Shown piece after piece: positions 29,031 through 37,828 of a stretch of DNA of 64,000 nt (the stretch's first letter is position 1; every line of letters starts with the position of its first letter). The position numbers and the translations under genes were made by a program. Below the pieces are notes generated by a model, which was not told the DNA's origin, did no database searches, and was given only the letters and a program-made list of their open reading frames with translations. This stretch comes from an uncultured Alphaproteobacteria bacterium. GTDB lineage: Bacteria; Pseudomonadota; Alphaproteobacteria; UBA11222. Where the stretch lies: assembly GCA_947258435.1 (NCBI GenBank), contig CAMYID010000024.1, positions 119,858 through 183,857 on the forward strand, read 5' to 3'.

Positions 29031-30629
29031 TTGGTCGCTGAAATAACAAGCGGGCAGCGTGTAGCGACTGCACAGCCTGTTGCCGGACGTCGACAGGGAT
29101 ATTTGTTTGCCGTTTTGGGTGCCGCTATTGCGTTGGTGGCATTCGTAATCGATATCACGACGCCGCCGGGTGTTGCCGCGGGGGTATTCCCCTATTTTCT
29201 GGTTGTGCTTCTGACGGCGTGGATGCCCTGGCGTTTCGCGCCGCTTATTGTTTTGCTGGGTTGTTCCGCGCTGACGCTTGTCGGTTATGCGGCGATTGAC
29301 GGTACCCCTCATCCCATAACTCTGGTCAACCGCATATTCATCATTTTGGCGATGGTCGTCATGACCCTGCTTGTGATGCTGCGGAACAAGGCGGAGAAAG
29401 CATTGGTCGACCATCATGCCTGGCTTGAGCATCTCGTCGTTGAGCGGACGGCTGAACTGGGCGAACGCGATGCCGCGCTCGAGCGCGAGATCGATACGCG
29501 TCAACGGAGTTGCGCGGCATTGGAGGTGCGCGAAAGACAATTCTTCGAAATGGTCGAGATTGCGCCGGCGGCAGTGCTCGTCCTGTCCAGGGAGAACGGG
29601 AAAATTATCTACGCCAATCCCGAAGCAAGGACGATCCTGCAACTTGATCCTTCGGATTTCGGGCGGCGGGAGCTTGCGGATTGTCTTATGGATTCGAAGG
29701 ATGCCGCCGCCCTCCGCGATGAGATTCTGGGAAAACCGGGCACCACGCGTGCCGCCTTCACATTCGCCACGGTCAATGGCAAAAGGATGGAGGCGGCGAT
29801 CATGCATGCCCGTGTGGAATTCCGCGGCGCCGAGGCCTTCTGTATCATGCTGCATGATGTCAGCCCGCATCTTGCCGCGATCAGGGAACTGAAACAGGCC
29901 AAGCGTCAGGCCGAAGCGGCAAGCGCGGCGAAAACCCGTTTTCTGGCCAATATGAGCCATGAGCTGCGGACGCCGCTGAACGCGATTATCGGCTTTTCCG
30001 ACGTGATGCGGAAAGAAATCCACGGACCTCTGGGCAGTGCGCGTTATGCGGAATATTGTCGCGATATCCGTGATAGCGGCCATTACCTGCTTAATCTGCT
30101 GCAATCGGTTCTTGAAGAATCGCAACTGGAGGATGGCAGCTACCATCTGCATGAAAATGTGGTGGTTGTGACCGAAGTGGTCCAGCGCGCCGTTCACATC
30201 ATCCGGGGGGAAGCGGAAAAATCGAAAATTGAAATCGTACAGAACTGCACGCCGACGCTGCCGGATCTGTATTGTGATCCTGTGGCGTTGCAGCAGATTA
30301 TTCTCAATCTGCTGTCCAATGCCGTCAAATTTTCGCCCGACGGATCGATCGTCAAGATCCGGCTTTGGGCGGAAGATGGCGGCATCCGGCTGCAAATCGT
30401 GGATCACGGCATCGGTATTTCCGCCGATGAGCTTGATATGGTCCGGCTGCCTTTCGAACGCGGTGCCGATATCCATGTTTCCGGGGTCAGCGGGGTCGGG
30501 CTGGGGCTATCGATCTGTCAGGCGCTGGTGGAGCTGCACAAGGCCCGGATGACAATTGAAAGCGCGCCCGGCAGCGGTACGAGCATAACGGTCCTGTTTC
30601 CGGCTGAACGCAGTCGGCCCCGGTCCTGA
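29031..30629 (+). CDS. membrane-bound PAS sensor histidine kinase
   Basis: A 532-residue two-component sensor. TTG 29031 is preceded by AAGGGA. About four membrane helices lie in residues 22-120, then a short coiled linker, a PAS domain (MVEIAPAAVLVLSRENGKIIY), HisKA with the phosphorylated histidine in NMSHELRTPLNAIIGF near residue 310, and a HATPase with N, G1 and G2 boxes (ILNLLSNAVKF, VDHGIGI, GVGLGLSI). No response regulator is adjacent, so it is an orphan. It resembles the PleC/DivJ group of alphaproteobacterial kinases, but the signal and partner are unknown. Confidence 0.88.
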   Translation: MVAEITSGQRVATAQPVAGRRQGYLFAVLGAAIALVAFVIDITTPPGVAAGVFPYFLVVLLTAWMPWRFAPLIVLLGCSALTLVGYAAIDGTPHPITLVNRIFIILAMVVMTLLVMLRNKAEKALVDHHAWLEHLVVERTAELGERDAALEREIDTRQRSCAALEVRERQFFEMVEIAPAAVLVLSRENGKIIYANPEARTILQLDPSDFGRRELADCLMDSKDAAALRDEILGKPGTTRAAFTFATVNGKRMEAAIMHARVEFRGAEAFCIMLHDVSPHLAAIRELKQAKRQAEAASAAKTRFLANMSHELRTPLNAIIGFSDVMRKEIHGPLGSARYAEYCRDIRDSGHYLLNLLQSVLEESQLEDGSYHLHENVVVVTEVVQRAVHIIRGEAEKSKIEIVQNCTPTLPDLYCDPVALQQIILNLLSNAVKFSPDGSIVKIRLWAEDGGIRLQIVDHGIGISADELDMVRLPFERGADIHVSGVSGVGLGLSICQALVELHKARMTIESAPGSGTSITVLFPAERSRPRS

Positions 30630-30687
30630 TTATCCATGGTGCGGTTCTGACGCGCTGTCAGGCAAATCTGCCGCCGCAACGCATCGC

Positions 30688-30716
30688 TGTCGAACTGCTG
30701 GCAGAACGGCTATACT
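30688..30716 (+). promoter_or_regulatory. possible promoter of the VOC gene
   Basis: TATACT (30711-30716) with TGTCGA 17 bp upstream. The -10 is good and the -35 is weak. It lies 76 bp before the VOC start. Confidence 0.35.
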
Positions 30717-30791
30717 CCCTGCATAATAATCACGCTGCAAAACAATCGCGTCCGCAAGACAATCGGGCCGAACAAGCTGTGGGGCAGGAAG

Positions 30792-31361
30792 ATGTCAAAT
30801 ATGGAGCGGCGGGACGAGATTTCGTCGAATTCTGCACCGGTTGCGCCGCGCTACTTCGCGCATGCCGTATTCCGGACACCCAATTATCAGGCAATGATCG
30901 ACTGGTATGGCAAGGTTCTGAACGCACATATCGTTGCGGGCGGGCCGATGCTGACCTTTATGTCGTTTGACGATGAACATCATCGACTTGCCTTTATCAA
31001 TCAACCCGGGCTCAAACCCGCCGATGGCAGCCAGGCCGGGGTTGAGCATCTGGCCTATGGTCTTGCGGATCTGGGAGAGTTGCTCAACACCTATGCACGG
31101 CTCAAATCATGCGATATCGCGCCGGTCTGGTGCGTCAATCACGGGCTGACCATATCGATGTATTTTCAGGATCCCGACGGGAACCGGGTTGAGTTGCAGG
31201 TTGATAATTTCGATACGGTTGAAGAATTGCAGGGCTGGTTCAAGGGGCCCGAGTTTGCGCAGAATCCAATCGGCAAATCCTACGACCCCGAAGAGTTGCT
31301 GCGGCTCTATGCAGCCGGGACGCCCCGCGCGGAACTGATTCGCATCGGGTTTGACGCCTAG
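30792..31361 (+). CDS. VOC-family (glyoxalase/extradiol dioxygenase-like) protein
   Basis: A 189-residue vicinal oxygen chelate protein with one betaalphabetabetabeta module pair. Candidate metal ligands are His in YFAHAVFRT, His in GVEHLAYGL and Glu in GNRVELQVDN, the His-His-Glu pattern of extradiol dioxygenases. The ribosome binding site AGGAAG sits very close to ATG 30792; ATG 30801 (MERRDEI) is an alternative. The C-terminal extension (LLRLYAAGTPRAELIRIG) is seen in biphenyl-diol dioxygenase-like members. No aromatic pathway genes are adjacent, so the substrate is open. Confidence 0.82.
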   Translation: MSNMERRDEISSNSAPVAPRYFAHAVFRTPNYQAMIDWYGKVLNAHIVAGGPMLTFMSFDDEHHRLAFINQPGLKPADGSQAGVEHLAYGLADLGELLNTYARLKSCDIAPVWCVNHGLTISMYFQDPDGNRVELQVDNFDTVEELQGWFKGPEFAQNPIGKSYDPEELLRLYAAGTPRAELIRIGFDA

Positions 31362-31432
31362 CGGCGAACAGGCTGCCTGTTCGGGCAAGGATGGCAGGGG
31401 CAGATCGGATCATCTTTGCCGGGCTGCGATGC

Positions 31433-31506
31433 TGGAGGCGACGACCGGAATCGAACCGGTGTACACGGATTTGCAGTCCGCTGCGTCACCACTCCGCCAC
31501 GTCGCC
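31433..31506 (-). tRNA. tRNA-Cys (anticodon GCA)
   Basis: Minus-strand cloverleaf: acceptor GGCGACG pairs with CGTCGCC, anticodon stem GCGGA/TCCGT with loop CTGCAAA, T arm CCGGT-TCGATT-CCGG, T discriminator, encoded CCA. Unlike the other two tRNAs here, no IS481-family end lies beyond its CCA. Confidence 0.96.
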
Positions 31507-31904
31507 CTATTGCACCGCCCAAGGCCAGAATGGGCCAGGCTGAACAAATGCTGAATGCCGCGTTTCCCATGGGAATGCATAGCTTCTGTGGTGAAAATGC
31601 ACCCGCAGCAGATCAGGGCCACCCGTCTATCATAACAGTTGCCGCAGGGCAATTGGCAGTTGACGGCATCTGGGGGGCCGGTTCTCCCGGGCTTTGAACA
31701 AGGTGTTGCGTGGTCTTTCCCCTCTTCTGGCGGGTGGCTGTGCGGACCGGAGCGGTTGTACACAGGCACCAGTAGCGGGGCAATTTGTTGCTAATAGTCG
31801 GTCTGGCCGGTATAAACACACAAGTTTTCCGCACTGCCTGCATTTGTATCGGGAGGCAAAGCAGGCAGACTTTCGTAACTCAGCGCATCCCAAAGGCTTT
31901 GCAT
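31507..31904. other. intergenic region between tRNA-Cys and pcm
   Basis: About 400 bp holding the divergent upstream regions of tRNA-Cys and pcm. No coding frame here has family features. GGTATAAAC near 31810 could be part of a -10, but I cannot fix a -35. Confidence 0.4.
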
Positions 31905-32567
31905 ATGTCCGATCCGGTCACTGCAAGACGTATCATGGTGGAAAGCCAGATCCGGCCCCGCAATATTACTGATCCTCGAATTTTGGCGGCGCTGCGGGAA
32001 ATTCCGCGCGAAGCTTTTGTTCCAAAAGCGAAAAAGTCCGTCGCCTATAGCGAAGGGGATATTGAGATTGCCGCCGGGCGCTATCTTCTGGATGCGGGCA
32101 CCCTGTGCACCATGATCGATGCCGCTGACATAAAGCCGGAGGATATCGTTCTGGTGATCGGCGGGGGGGATGGCTATGCCGCCGCGTTGATCGGCCGGCT
32201 TGCCAATGCCGTGCTGGTACTTGAATCGGAGTCGGAGCTGGCGGAGAAGACCGCTTCGCTGCTGGAAAGTCTGGACGGTGATAATGTGGCGATGGTCAAC
32301 GGGGAACTGGCGGCTGGGTATCCCGATCAGGCCCCCTATGACGTGATTCTGGTGAATGGCGGCGCGGAAGTGCCGCTTGAAGGCCTGGGGTCCCAGCTCC
32401 GCGATGGGGGGCGGCTTGTCGGGGTGGAGTATGAACAGAATATCGGCCGCGTCCGGCTCTACCGCAAGGATGCGGGCATTGTCAGTGGCCGCACGGTGGA
32501 AGATGCGAATGCGCCCTTGTTGCCGGGATTTGAAAAGCCCCGACAATTCAGTTTCGACGCTGCCTGA
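31905..32567 (+). CDS. pcm: protein-L-isoaspartate O-methyltransferase-like protein
   Basis: PCMT-family, SAM-dependent methyltransferase fold of 220 residues; the enzyme repairs isoaspartyl damage. It starts at ATG 31905 (MSDPVTARRIMVESQIRPRN) with AAAGG upstream. REAFVPKAKKSVAYSEGDIEI and the SAM loop VLVIGGGDGYAAALIGRL are recognisable. The canonical catalytic motif and loop glycines are only partly kept (GGGDG in place of GxGxG), as in the shorter alphaproteobacterial members beside tolC. It is followed by the TolC-family gene, popZ and valS, a gene order I know from alphaproteobacteria. Confidence 0.85.
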   Translation: MSDPVTARRIMVESQIRPRNITDPRILAALREIPREAFVPKAKKSVAYSEGDIEIAAGRYLLDAGTLCTMIDAADIKPEDIVLVIGGGDGYAAALIGRLANAVLVLESESELAEKTASLLESLDGDNVAMVNGELAAGYPDQAPYDVILVNGGAEVPLEGLGSQLRDGGRLVGVEYEQNIGRVRLYRKDAGIVSGRTVEDANAPLLPGFEKPRQFSFDAA

Positions 32568-32644
32568 AACACAGGTTCTGGCGGTTTTTCCCCGGGGCGC
32601 AGGGCAGGGTGCAGACAATTTGGTGCAGACGAATTAAAGGGAAG

Positions 32645-32664
32645 CAGCGTTTGAAGTAACGCTG
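32645..32664 (+). terminator. possible intrinsic terminator after pcm
   Basis: A perfect 7-bp stem, CAGCGTT (32645-32651) and AACGCTG (32658-32664) with a 6-base loop, is followed by ATTTTC. The T run is short, so efficiency is doubtful. Confidence 0.4.
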
Positions 32665-32677
32665 ATTTTCACAGGAT

Positions 32678-32710
32678 ATTAACCTTATTGGCTTTCGTCT
32701 TATGGTTAAT
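32678..32710 (+). promoter_or_regulatory. ATTAACC-N19-GGTTAAT inverted pair upstream of the TolC gene
   Basis: ATTAACC (32678-32684) and GGTTAAT (32704-32710) are exact reverse complements, 19 bp apart. TTAACC resembles CtrA half-sites of alphaproteobacteria. Placement about 80-110 bp before the TolC-family ATG suits a regulator site; no function is shown. Confidence 0.35.
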
Positions 32711-32789
32711 GCGGGAAGTAAAAACCGGGTTTCAGGGCATGCGTCTTTAGGCGGAACATGCAGAACCGGCTTACGGACTTGTTAGAGAG

Positions 32790-34259
32790 ATGAAGAGTAT
32801 GTGGATGCCGCGTTTTTCTGTTGGGGTTAACTTCCGGTTTGGCACAGTGGGGGCCAGGAGCCTGCTTCTTGCCTTGCCGTTTGCCTGTTTTTCCATGCCT
32901 GTCCATGCTGAAACATTGATTGATGCGCTGGTTCAGGCGTATCAGTCCAACCCGCAATTGCAGGCCCAGCGTGCTGCCTTGCGGGCAACCGATGAAACGG
33001 TTCCGCAAGCCCTGTCGGGCTGGCGGCCACAGGTAACTGCGACAGGCTCCTACGGGCATCAGCGTACACGCACTGAACAGCCGTTGAGCTTCATTGGCGC
33101 GGGCGCGACGATTTCAAATGATCGCACGGTCAGCCCGCTTGGCGTCGATGTAACCGTGCAGCAGCCGCTATTTCGCGGTGGGCAGACCTATTACGGCACG
33201 CGTCGTGCGGAAGCCGGCGTGCGTGCCGGCCGCGAGCAGTTATCGGCAATCGAGCAATCTGTGCTCCTTTCCACGGTGACCGCTTATATGGATGTCGTTG
33301 CCGATGGTTCTGTCGTTGCACTGAACCAGAATCAGGTGGATGTGTTGTCGCGTCAGCTCGAGGCAAGCAATGACCGGTTCCGTGTGGGGGAGATTACGCG
33401 CACCGGTGTGGCACAATCCGAAGCGCGGCTCAGCGCCTCAAAATCCAGTCTGACGGCTGCAGAAGCCGCATTGACGGCGAGCAAATCTGCCTATCAGCGG
33501 ATCGTCGGCCAGTTGCCGGTGCAGCTCGATCCGCCACCGCCTCTGCCGGCGATGCCGGAGACGGAGGAAGCGGCGGTCGAAATGGCCTTGAGCAGCAACC
33601 CGACCTTGCGTGCCGCGCTTGAGGCGGAGCGTGCCTCCGCGCATGCGGTGCAGGCGGAGATCGGGCGGTTGCTGCCGTCGGTTTCGCTTCAGGGGAATGC
33701 ACTGTTGTCTGAAGATCAGGGGTCTGAAGGGTTCCAGCAGGACCAGATTGGCGTTGCGATGCAGGTGTCGGTGCCGCTCTATCAGTCAGGGGCGGTTTAT
33801 TCATCCGTCCGGCAGGCGCGGGAGGTTAACAGCCAGCGGAAGCTGGAAGCCGCGCAGGCTCGCCGGCAGGTGATTGAGGGGGTTCATAATGCCTGGGAAG
33901 GGCTGCGTTCGGCACAGGCCCGGATCAGGTCGGACGAGGCCGCGGTGCGGGCTAACCGGATCGCGCTCGATGGTGTGCGGCAGGAAGCTGAAGTTGGTTC
34001 AAGAACCACGCTCGATGTTCTTGATGCGGAGCAGGAGTTGCTGAATACGCAGGTTGCGCTTGTCCGTTCACAGCGGAACGAGTATGTCGCCGCCTACAGT
34101 CTTTTGGCGGCAATCGGCAGGTTGACGGCGGGACAAATCGGCCTGCCTGTGGAAATTTACGATCCCGTCGAACATTATGACCAGGTGCATTACAAATTGT
34201 TCGGTACACGTGATCGTTGGCAGTTGCCGGGGTTCGGCAATGACGAAAATGGGAAATGA
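32790..34259 (+). CDS. TolC-family outer-membrane efflux/type I secretion protein
   Basis: Trimeric outer-membrane tunnel protein of 489 residues. It has a signal peptide (RSLLLALPFACFSMPVHA, then ETLIDALVQAYQSNP). Two OEP repeats with heptad-rich helices follow (for example NQVDVLSRQLEASNDRFRVG and EAEVGSRTTLDVLDAEQELL, the conserved tip repeats). It would connect an inner-membrane ABC or RND pump to the exterior; the pump genes are not nearby. It lies between pcm and popZ, co-oriented. Confidence 0.9.
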   Translation: MKSMWMPRFSVGVNFRFGTVGARSLLLALPFACFSMPVHAETLIDALVQAYQSNPQLQAQRAALRATDETVPQALSGWRPQVTATGSYGHQRTRTEQPLSFIGAGATISNDRTVSPLGVDVTVQQPLFRGGQTYYGTRRAEAGVRAGREQLSAIEQSVLLSTVTAYMDVVADGSVVALNQNQVDVLSRQLEASNDRFRVGEITRTGVAQSEARLSASKSSLTAAEAALTASKSAYQRIVGQLPVQLDPPPPLPAMPETEEAAVEMALSSNPTLRAALEAERASAHAVQAEIGRLLPSVSLQGNALLSEDQGSEGFQQDQIGVAMQVSVPLYQSGAVYSSVRQAREVNSQRKLEAAQARRQVIEGVHNAWEGLRSAQARIRSDEAAVRANRIALDGVRQEAEVGSRTTLDVLDAEQELLNTQVALVRSQRNEYVAAYSLLAAIGRLTAGQIGLPVEIYDPVEHYDQVHYKLFGTRDRWQLPGFGNDENGK

Positions 34260-34339
34260 GATAGCGGAAGTTCATCGTCCGTTAACTGCAACATGGCTCA
34301 ATCCCATATTGGAATGATTCTCACTTCGGTGGTGAAGGC

Positions 34340-35050
34340 ATGAGCGAAGAGCAGCAAGAAGGTCAGGAAGACGAACCGACAATGGAAGAGATTCTGTCTT
34401 CCATTCGGCGAATTATTTCTGACGATGATCAGGAAGAGCCTGATGAAGGGGCTGATGCTTCCGCGCCGGCTGAAGACGATAGCACTGAAGAAGAGCCCGC
34501 TATTGCCGAGGAAACAGAAGCCGAAGCAGAAGCGGGCACTGAAAGCACCGATGATGAAGTTCTCGATCTGACTCAGATGGTCAATGAGGATGGTTCGGTG
34601 ACCGATCTTGAGGATGAGGTTGAGCCGGATCCCGAACCGGTTGCCGGGGACGCTGAGCCTGAGCCCGAAGCTGAACCTGAAGACGATTTTGTGCTTGAGG
34701 CTGAACCGGAGTCAGACCCCGAACCAGAGCCGGAACCAGAACCGGATTTTGATATTTCATCGGCATCTGATCCGGAGACGGATGCGGCCGCTGACATTGA
34801 GGTGGATGCAGACGCGGTTGAATCCGGAATCGTCGATAAGGTCACAGCGCAAGCCACCGCCGCCGCGCTCAATCAGCTCGTTGTCGATATGCCCAGCTAT
34901 GTGGGCATGGGGCAGGGGCTGTCGCTTGAGGAAATCGTCAAGGAGCTTCTGCGCCCCTTGCTGAAGGAGTGGCTGGATCAGAATCTGCCCGGTATGGCCG
35001 AGCGTCTGGTGCAGGAAGAAATCTCACGTATTTCCCGCGCGCGCCAATAG
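34340..35050 (+). CDS. popZ: PopZ-like polar organising protein (DUF2497)
   Basis: PopZ forms a matrix at the cell pole and tethers chromosome centromere complexes. The N-terminal helix EPTMEEILSSIRRIISDDD and the C-terminal block LEEIVKELLRPLLKEWLDQN, then LPGMAERLVQEEISRI, are the two conserved regions. Between them is a 130-residue acidic, proline-containing disordered linker with repeated Glu-Pro (about bases 34610-34760). Length is 236 residues, above Caulobacter PopZ (177), due to the linker. It sits directly upstream of valS, a conserved order. Confidence 0.88.
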   Translation: MSEEQQEGQEDEPTMEEILSSIRRIISDDDQEEPDEGADASAPAEDDSTEEEPAIAEETEAEAEAGTESTDDEVLDLTQMVNEDGSVTDLEDEVEPDPEPVAGDAEPEPEAEPEDDFVLEAEPESDPEPEPEPEPDFDISSASDPETDAAADIEVDADAVESGIVDKVTAQATAAALNQLVVDMPSYVGMGQGLSLEEIVKELLRPLLKEWLDQNLPGMAERLVQEEISRISRARQ

Positions 35051-35138
35051 TGCTACATCGCTTTTAATTCACAATATATGCCGTGCCGGTAAGGTGCGGC
35101 CATATCTTTTACTGACGCATTGACGGAAGGCTTTGCGC

Positions 35139-37805
35139 ATGCTCGACAAGCATTATCGGCCGCAAGAGGTCGAACAACGGATCTATGATGCCTGGGAAGC
35201 GGGGGGCGCATTTGCCTGCGGGCAACGCATCGGGGCCAAGACCTTTTCGATCGTTATTCCGCCGCCCAATGTGACCGGCAGCTTGCATATGGGGCATGCA
35301 CTCAACAACACGGTGCAGGATATTCTGGCGCGCTTTGAGCGGTTGCGGGGCCGCGACGTCCTGTGGCAGCCGGGTACCGATCACGCAGGGATCGCGACCC
35401 AGATGGTGGTCGAACGGCAATTGACGGAAAATCAGGAGCCTAACCGCCGCGATATGGGGCGCGATGCATTTGTCGAGCGGGTATGGCAATGGAAGGCGGA
35501 ATCGGGTGGCACGATCGTGCAGCAGTTGCGCCGGCTTGGGGCGTCCTGCGATTGGTCGCGTGAGCGTTTCACCATGGATGAGGGGTTATCGCGTGCGGTT
35601 ATCAAGGTCTTTGTCGAACTTTACCGGCAGGGGCTGATCTATAAGGACAAGCGGCTTGTCAATTGGGACCCCGGTCTTCTCACCGCGATCTCGGATCTTG
35701 AGGTCGAACCGCGCGAGGTAAACGGCCATCTGTGGCATTTCAGATATCCGGTGGCCGACATGCCCGGACAATTTGTTGTTGTTGCGACCACACGGCCTGA
35801 AACCATGCTGGGTGACAGTGCGGTTGCGGTGCACCCGGACGATCCGCGCTACCGCGATCTCGTCGGCAAAATGGTCGAACTGCCGCTTGTCGGGCGGAAA
35901 ATTCCCATTGTTGCGGACAGCTATGCCGATCCCGAGCAGGGCACCGGCGCGGTCAAAATCACTCCCGCGCATGATTTCAACGATTTCGAGGTGGGGCGCC
36001 GGCATGACCTGCCGATGTATAATATTCTGGACGCGCGTGCCTGCCTGAATGACGAGGTGCCCGAAGCCTATCGCGGTCTGCCCCGCTATGAAGCGCGCGA
36101 GCGGATCGTTGCCGATCTTGACGCGCTGGGGCTGCTCGACCGGATTGAGGAACATGTCCATATGGTGCCCTATGGCGACCGGTCGGGCGAGGTGATCGAA
36201 CCCTGGTTGACCGATCAATGGTATGTGGATGCCGTGACACTTGCCGGTCCCGCGATTGAGGCGGTCGAACGCGGCGAAACCGTCTTTGTACCGCGTAACT
36301 GGGAAAAGACCTATTTCGAGTGGATGCGGAATATTCAGCCCTGGTGCATATCGCGGCAGCTTTGGTGGGGGCATCAGATCCCTGCCTGGTACGGCCCGGA
36401 CGGCGAAATTTTCGTCGCCCCTGACGAGGGTCAGGCAAACGAGGCGGCGCAGGCCCATTATGGCAAGTCGGTCGAGCTTGTCCGGGACGAAGATGTGCTC
36501 GATACATGGTTTTCTTCCGCACTATGGCCGTTTTCTACGCTCGGCTGGCCCGATGAGACGCCCGAGCTTGCGCGTTACTATCCGACCGATGTGCTTGTAA
36601 CCGGTTTCGACATCATCTTTTTCTGGGTTGCGCGGATGATGATGACGGGGCTTCATTTCATGAAGCAGGTGCCGTTCCACACCGTCTATATCCATGCGCT
36701 GGTGCGGGATGAGCATGGCCAGAAAATGTCGAAATCCAAGGGCAATGTGATCGATCCGCTTGAGCTTGTCGACGAGTTTGGTGCCGATGCGCTGCGTTTT
36801 ACGCTTGCCGCCATGGCGGCACAGGGGCGCGATATCAAGCTGTCGAAAAACCGGGTTGAAGGCTATCGGAATTTCGTCACCAAGCTATGGAATGCCGCGC
36901 GATTCTGCGAGATGAGCGAGTGCCGGCGGGTCGAGGGATTTGATCCGCGTGACTGCAAACTGCCGCTGAACCGCTGGATCGGGGGGGAGCTGGCCCGTGC
37001 GCATACCGAAGTAACAGCGGCCATCGAGGCCCATAAATATAACGAGGCGGCGAATACCCTCTACCAGTTTGCCTGGCATCTTTTCTGTGACTGGTATGTT
37101 GAGTTCGCGAAACTGCCGCTGAACGGCGACGATGTCGGCGCGCGCGATGAAACCCGCGCGATGGCCGCCTGGCTGTTCGATCAGATGCTGATCCTGCTGC
37201 ATCCTTTCATGCCATTCGTGACCGAGGAACTGTGGGGGCTGACAGGGGAATGGGGCAGCCCGCGCGCCCATATGCTGATCCATGCGGATTGGCCGCGTGA
37301 TCTGGGTGAACTTGCCGATCCGGCGGCGCAGGGCGAAATCGGGTGGGTGATCGATGTGGTCGCTGCGGTGCGGTCGGTCCGTGCGGAGCTGAATGTGCCT
37401 GCGGCTGCCAAAGTGCCGCTGCTGTTGCGCGATGCCGACAGCGCGGTTGTGGCCCGGCTTGATCGGCACGGGCAGGCGATTGCGCGGCTTGCCCGGGTTG
37501 AGCCGGGTTTGCTGGAAGCGGACGAGCCGCCGGCGGGCGCGGTGCAGGAAGCGCTGGAAGATACCGTCCTGGTGCTGCCGATTGCCGATGTGATCGACGT
37601 CGCGGCGGAGAAGGCGCGGCTTGAAAAGTCGCTGGGTAAACTGCAAAACGAAATCGGCAAGCTTGCCGGCAAACTGAAAAATGAGAAGTTTATCGGCAAG
37701 GCGCCGGCGCATATCGTCGAAAAAGAGCGTGAAAAGCTGGTCGAGCAGGAGACCGCCCACGCCAGGGTGTCCGAAGCGCTGGCGCGGTTGCAAAAGGTCG
37801 CCTGA
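35139..37805 (+). CDS. valS: valyl-tRNA synthetase
   Basis: Class I aminoacyl-tRNA synthetase charging tRNA-Val. ATG 35139 ([17 protein letters not shown]) follows GGAAGG; a TTG two codons earlier is less likely. HIGH appears as HMGH at residues 50-53, the editing domain is in the [15 protein letters not shown] region, KMSKS is in QKMSKSKGN near 529, and a C-terminal coiled-coil arm is rich in Lys/Glu ([20 protein letters not shown]). Length is 888 residues. Confidence 0.97.
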   Translation: MLDKHYRPQEVEQRIYDAWEAGGAFACGQRIGAKTFSIVIPPPNVTGSLHMGHALNNTVQDILARFERLRGRDVLWQPGTDHAGIATQMVVERQLTENQEPNRRDMGRDAFVERVWQWKAESGGTIVQQLRRLGASCDWSRERFTMDEGLSRAVIKVFVELYRQGLIYKDKRLVNWDPGLLTAISDLEVEPREVNGHLWHFRYPVADMPGQFVVVATTRPETMLGDSAVAVHPDDPRYRDLVGKMVELPLVGRKIPIVADSYADPEQGTGAVKITPAHDFNDFEVGRRHDLPMYNILDARACLNDEVPEAYRGLPRYEARERIVADLDALGLLDRIEEHVHMVPYGDRSGEVIEPWLTDQWYVDAVTLAGPAIEAVERGETVFVPRNWEKTYFEWMRNIQPWCISRQLWWGHQIPAWYGPDGEIFVAPDEGQANEAAQAHYGKSVELVRDEDVLDTWFSSALWPFSTLGWPDETPELARYYPTDVLVTGFDIIFFWVARMMMTGLHFMKQVPFHTVYIHALVRDEHGQKMSKSKGNVIDPLELVDEFGADALRFTLAAMAAQGRDIKLSKNRVEGYRNFVTKLWNAARFCEMSECRRVEGFDPRDCKLPLNRWIGGELARAHTEVTAAIEAHKYNEAANTLYQFAWHLFCDWYVEFAKLPLNGDDVGARDETRAMAAWLFDQMLILLHPFMPFVTEELWGLTGEWGSPRAHMLIHADWPRDLGELADPAAQGEIGWVIDVVAAVRSVRAELNVPAAAKVPLLLRDADSAVVARLDRHGQAIARLARVEPGLLEADEPPAGAVQEALEDTVLVLPIADVIDVAAEKARLEKSLGKLQNEIGKLAGKLKNEKFIGKAPAHIVEKEREKLVEQETAHARVSEALARLQKVA

Positions 37806-37828
37806 CCGGTACACCGCGTCCGGTGTGA

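Noticed and set aside
29028..30476. 482-codon minus-strand frame opposite the sensor kinase
   Set aside because: Antisense shadow of a clear histidine kinase; no domain on this strand.
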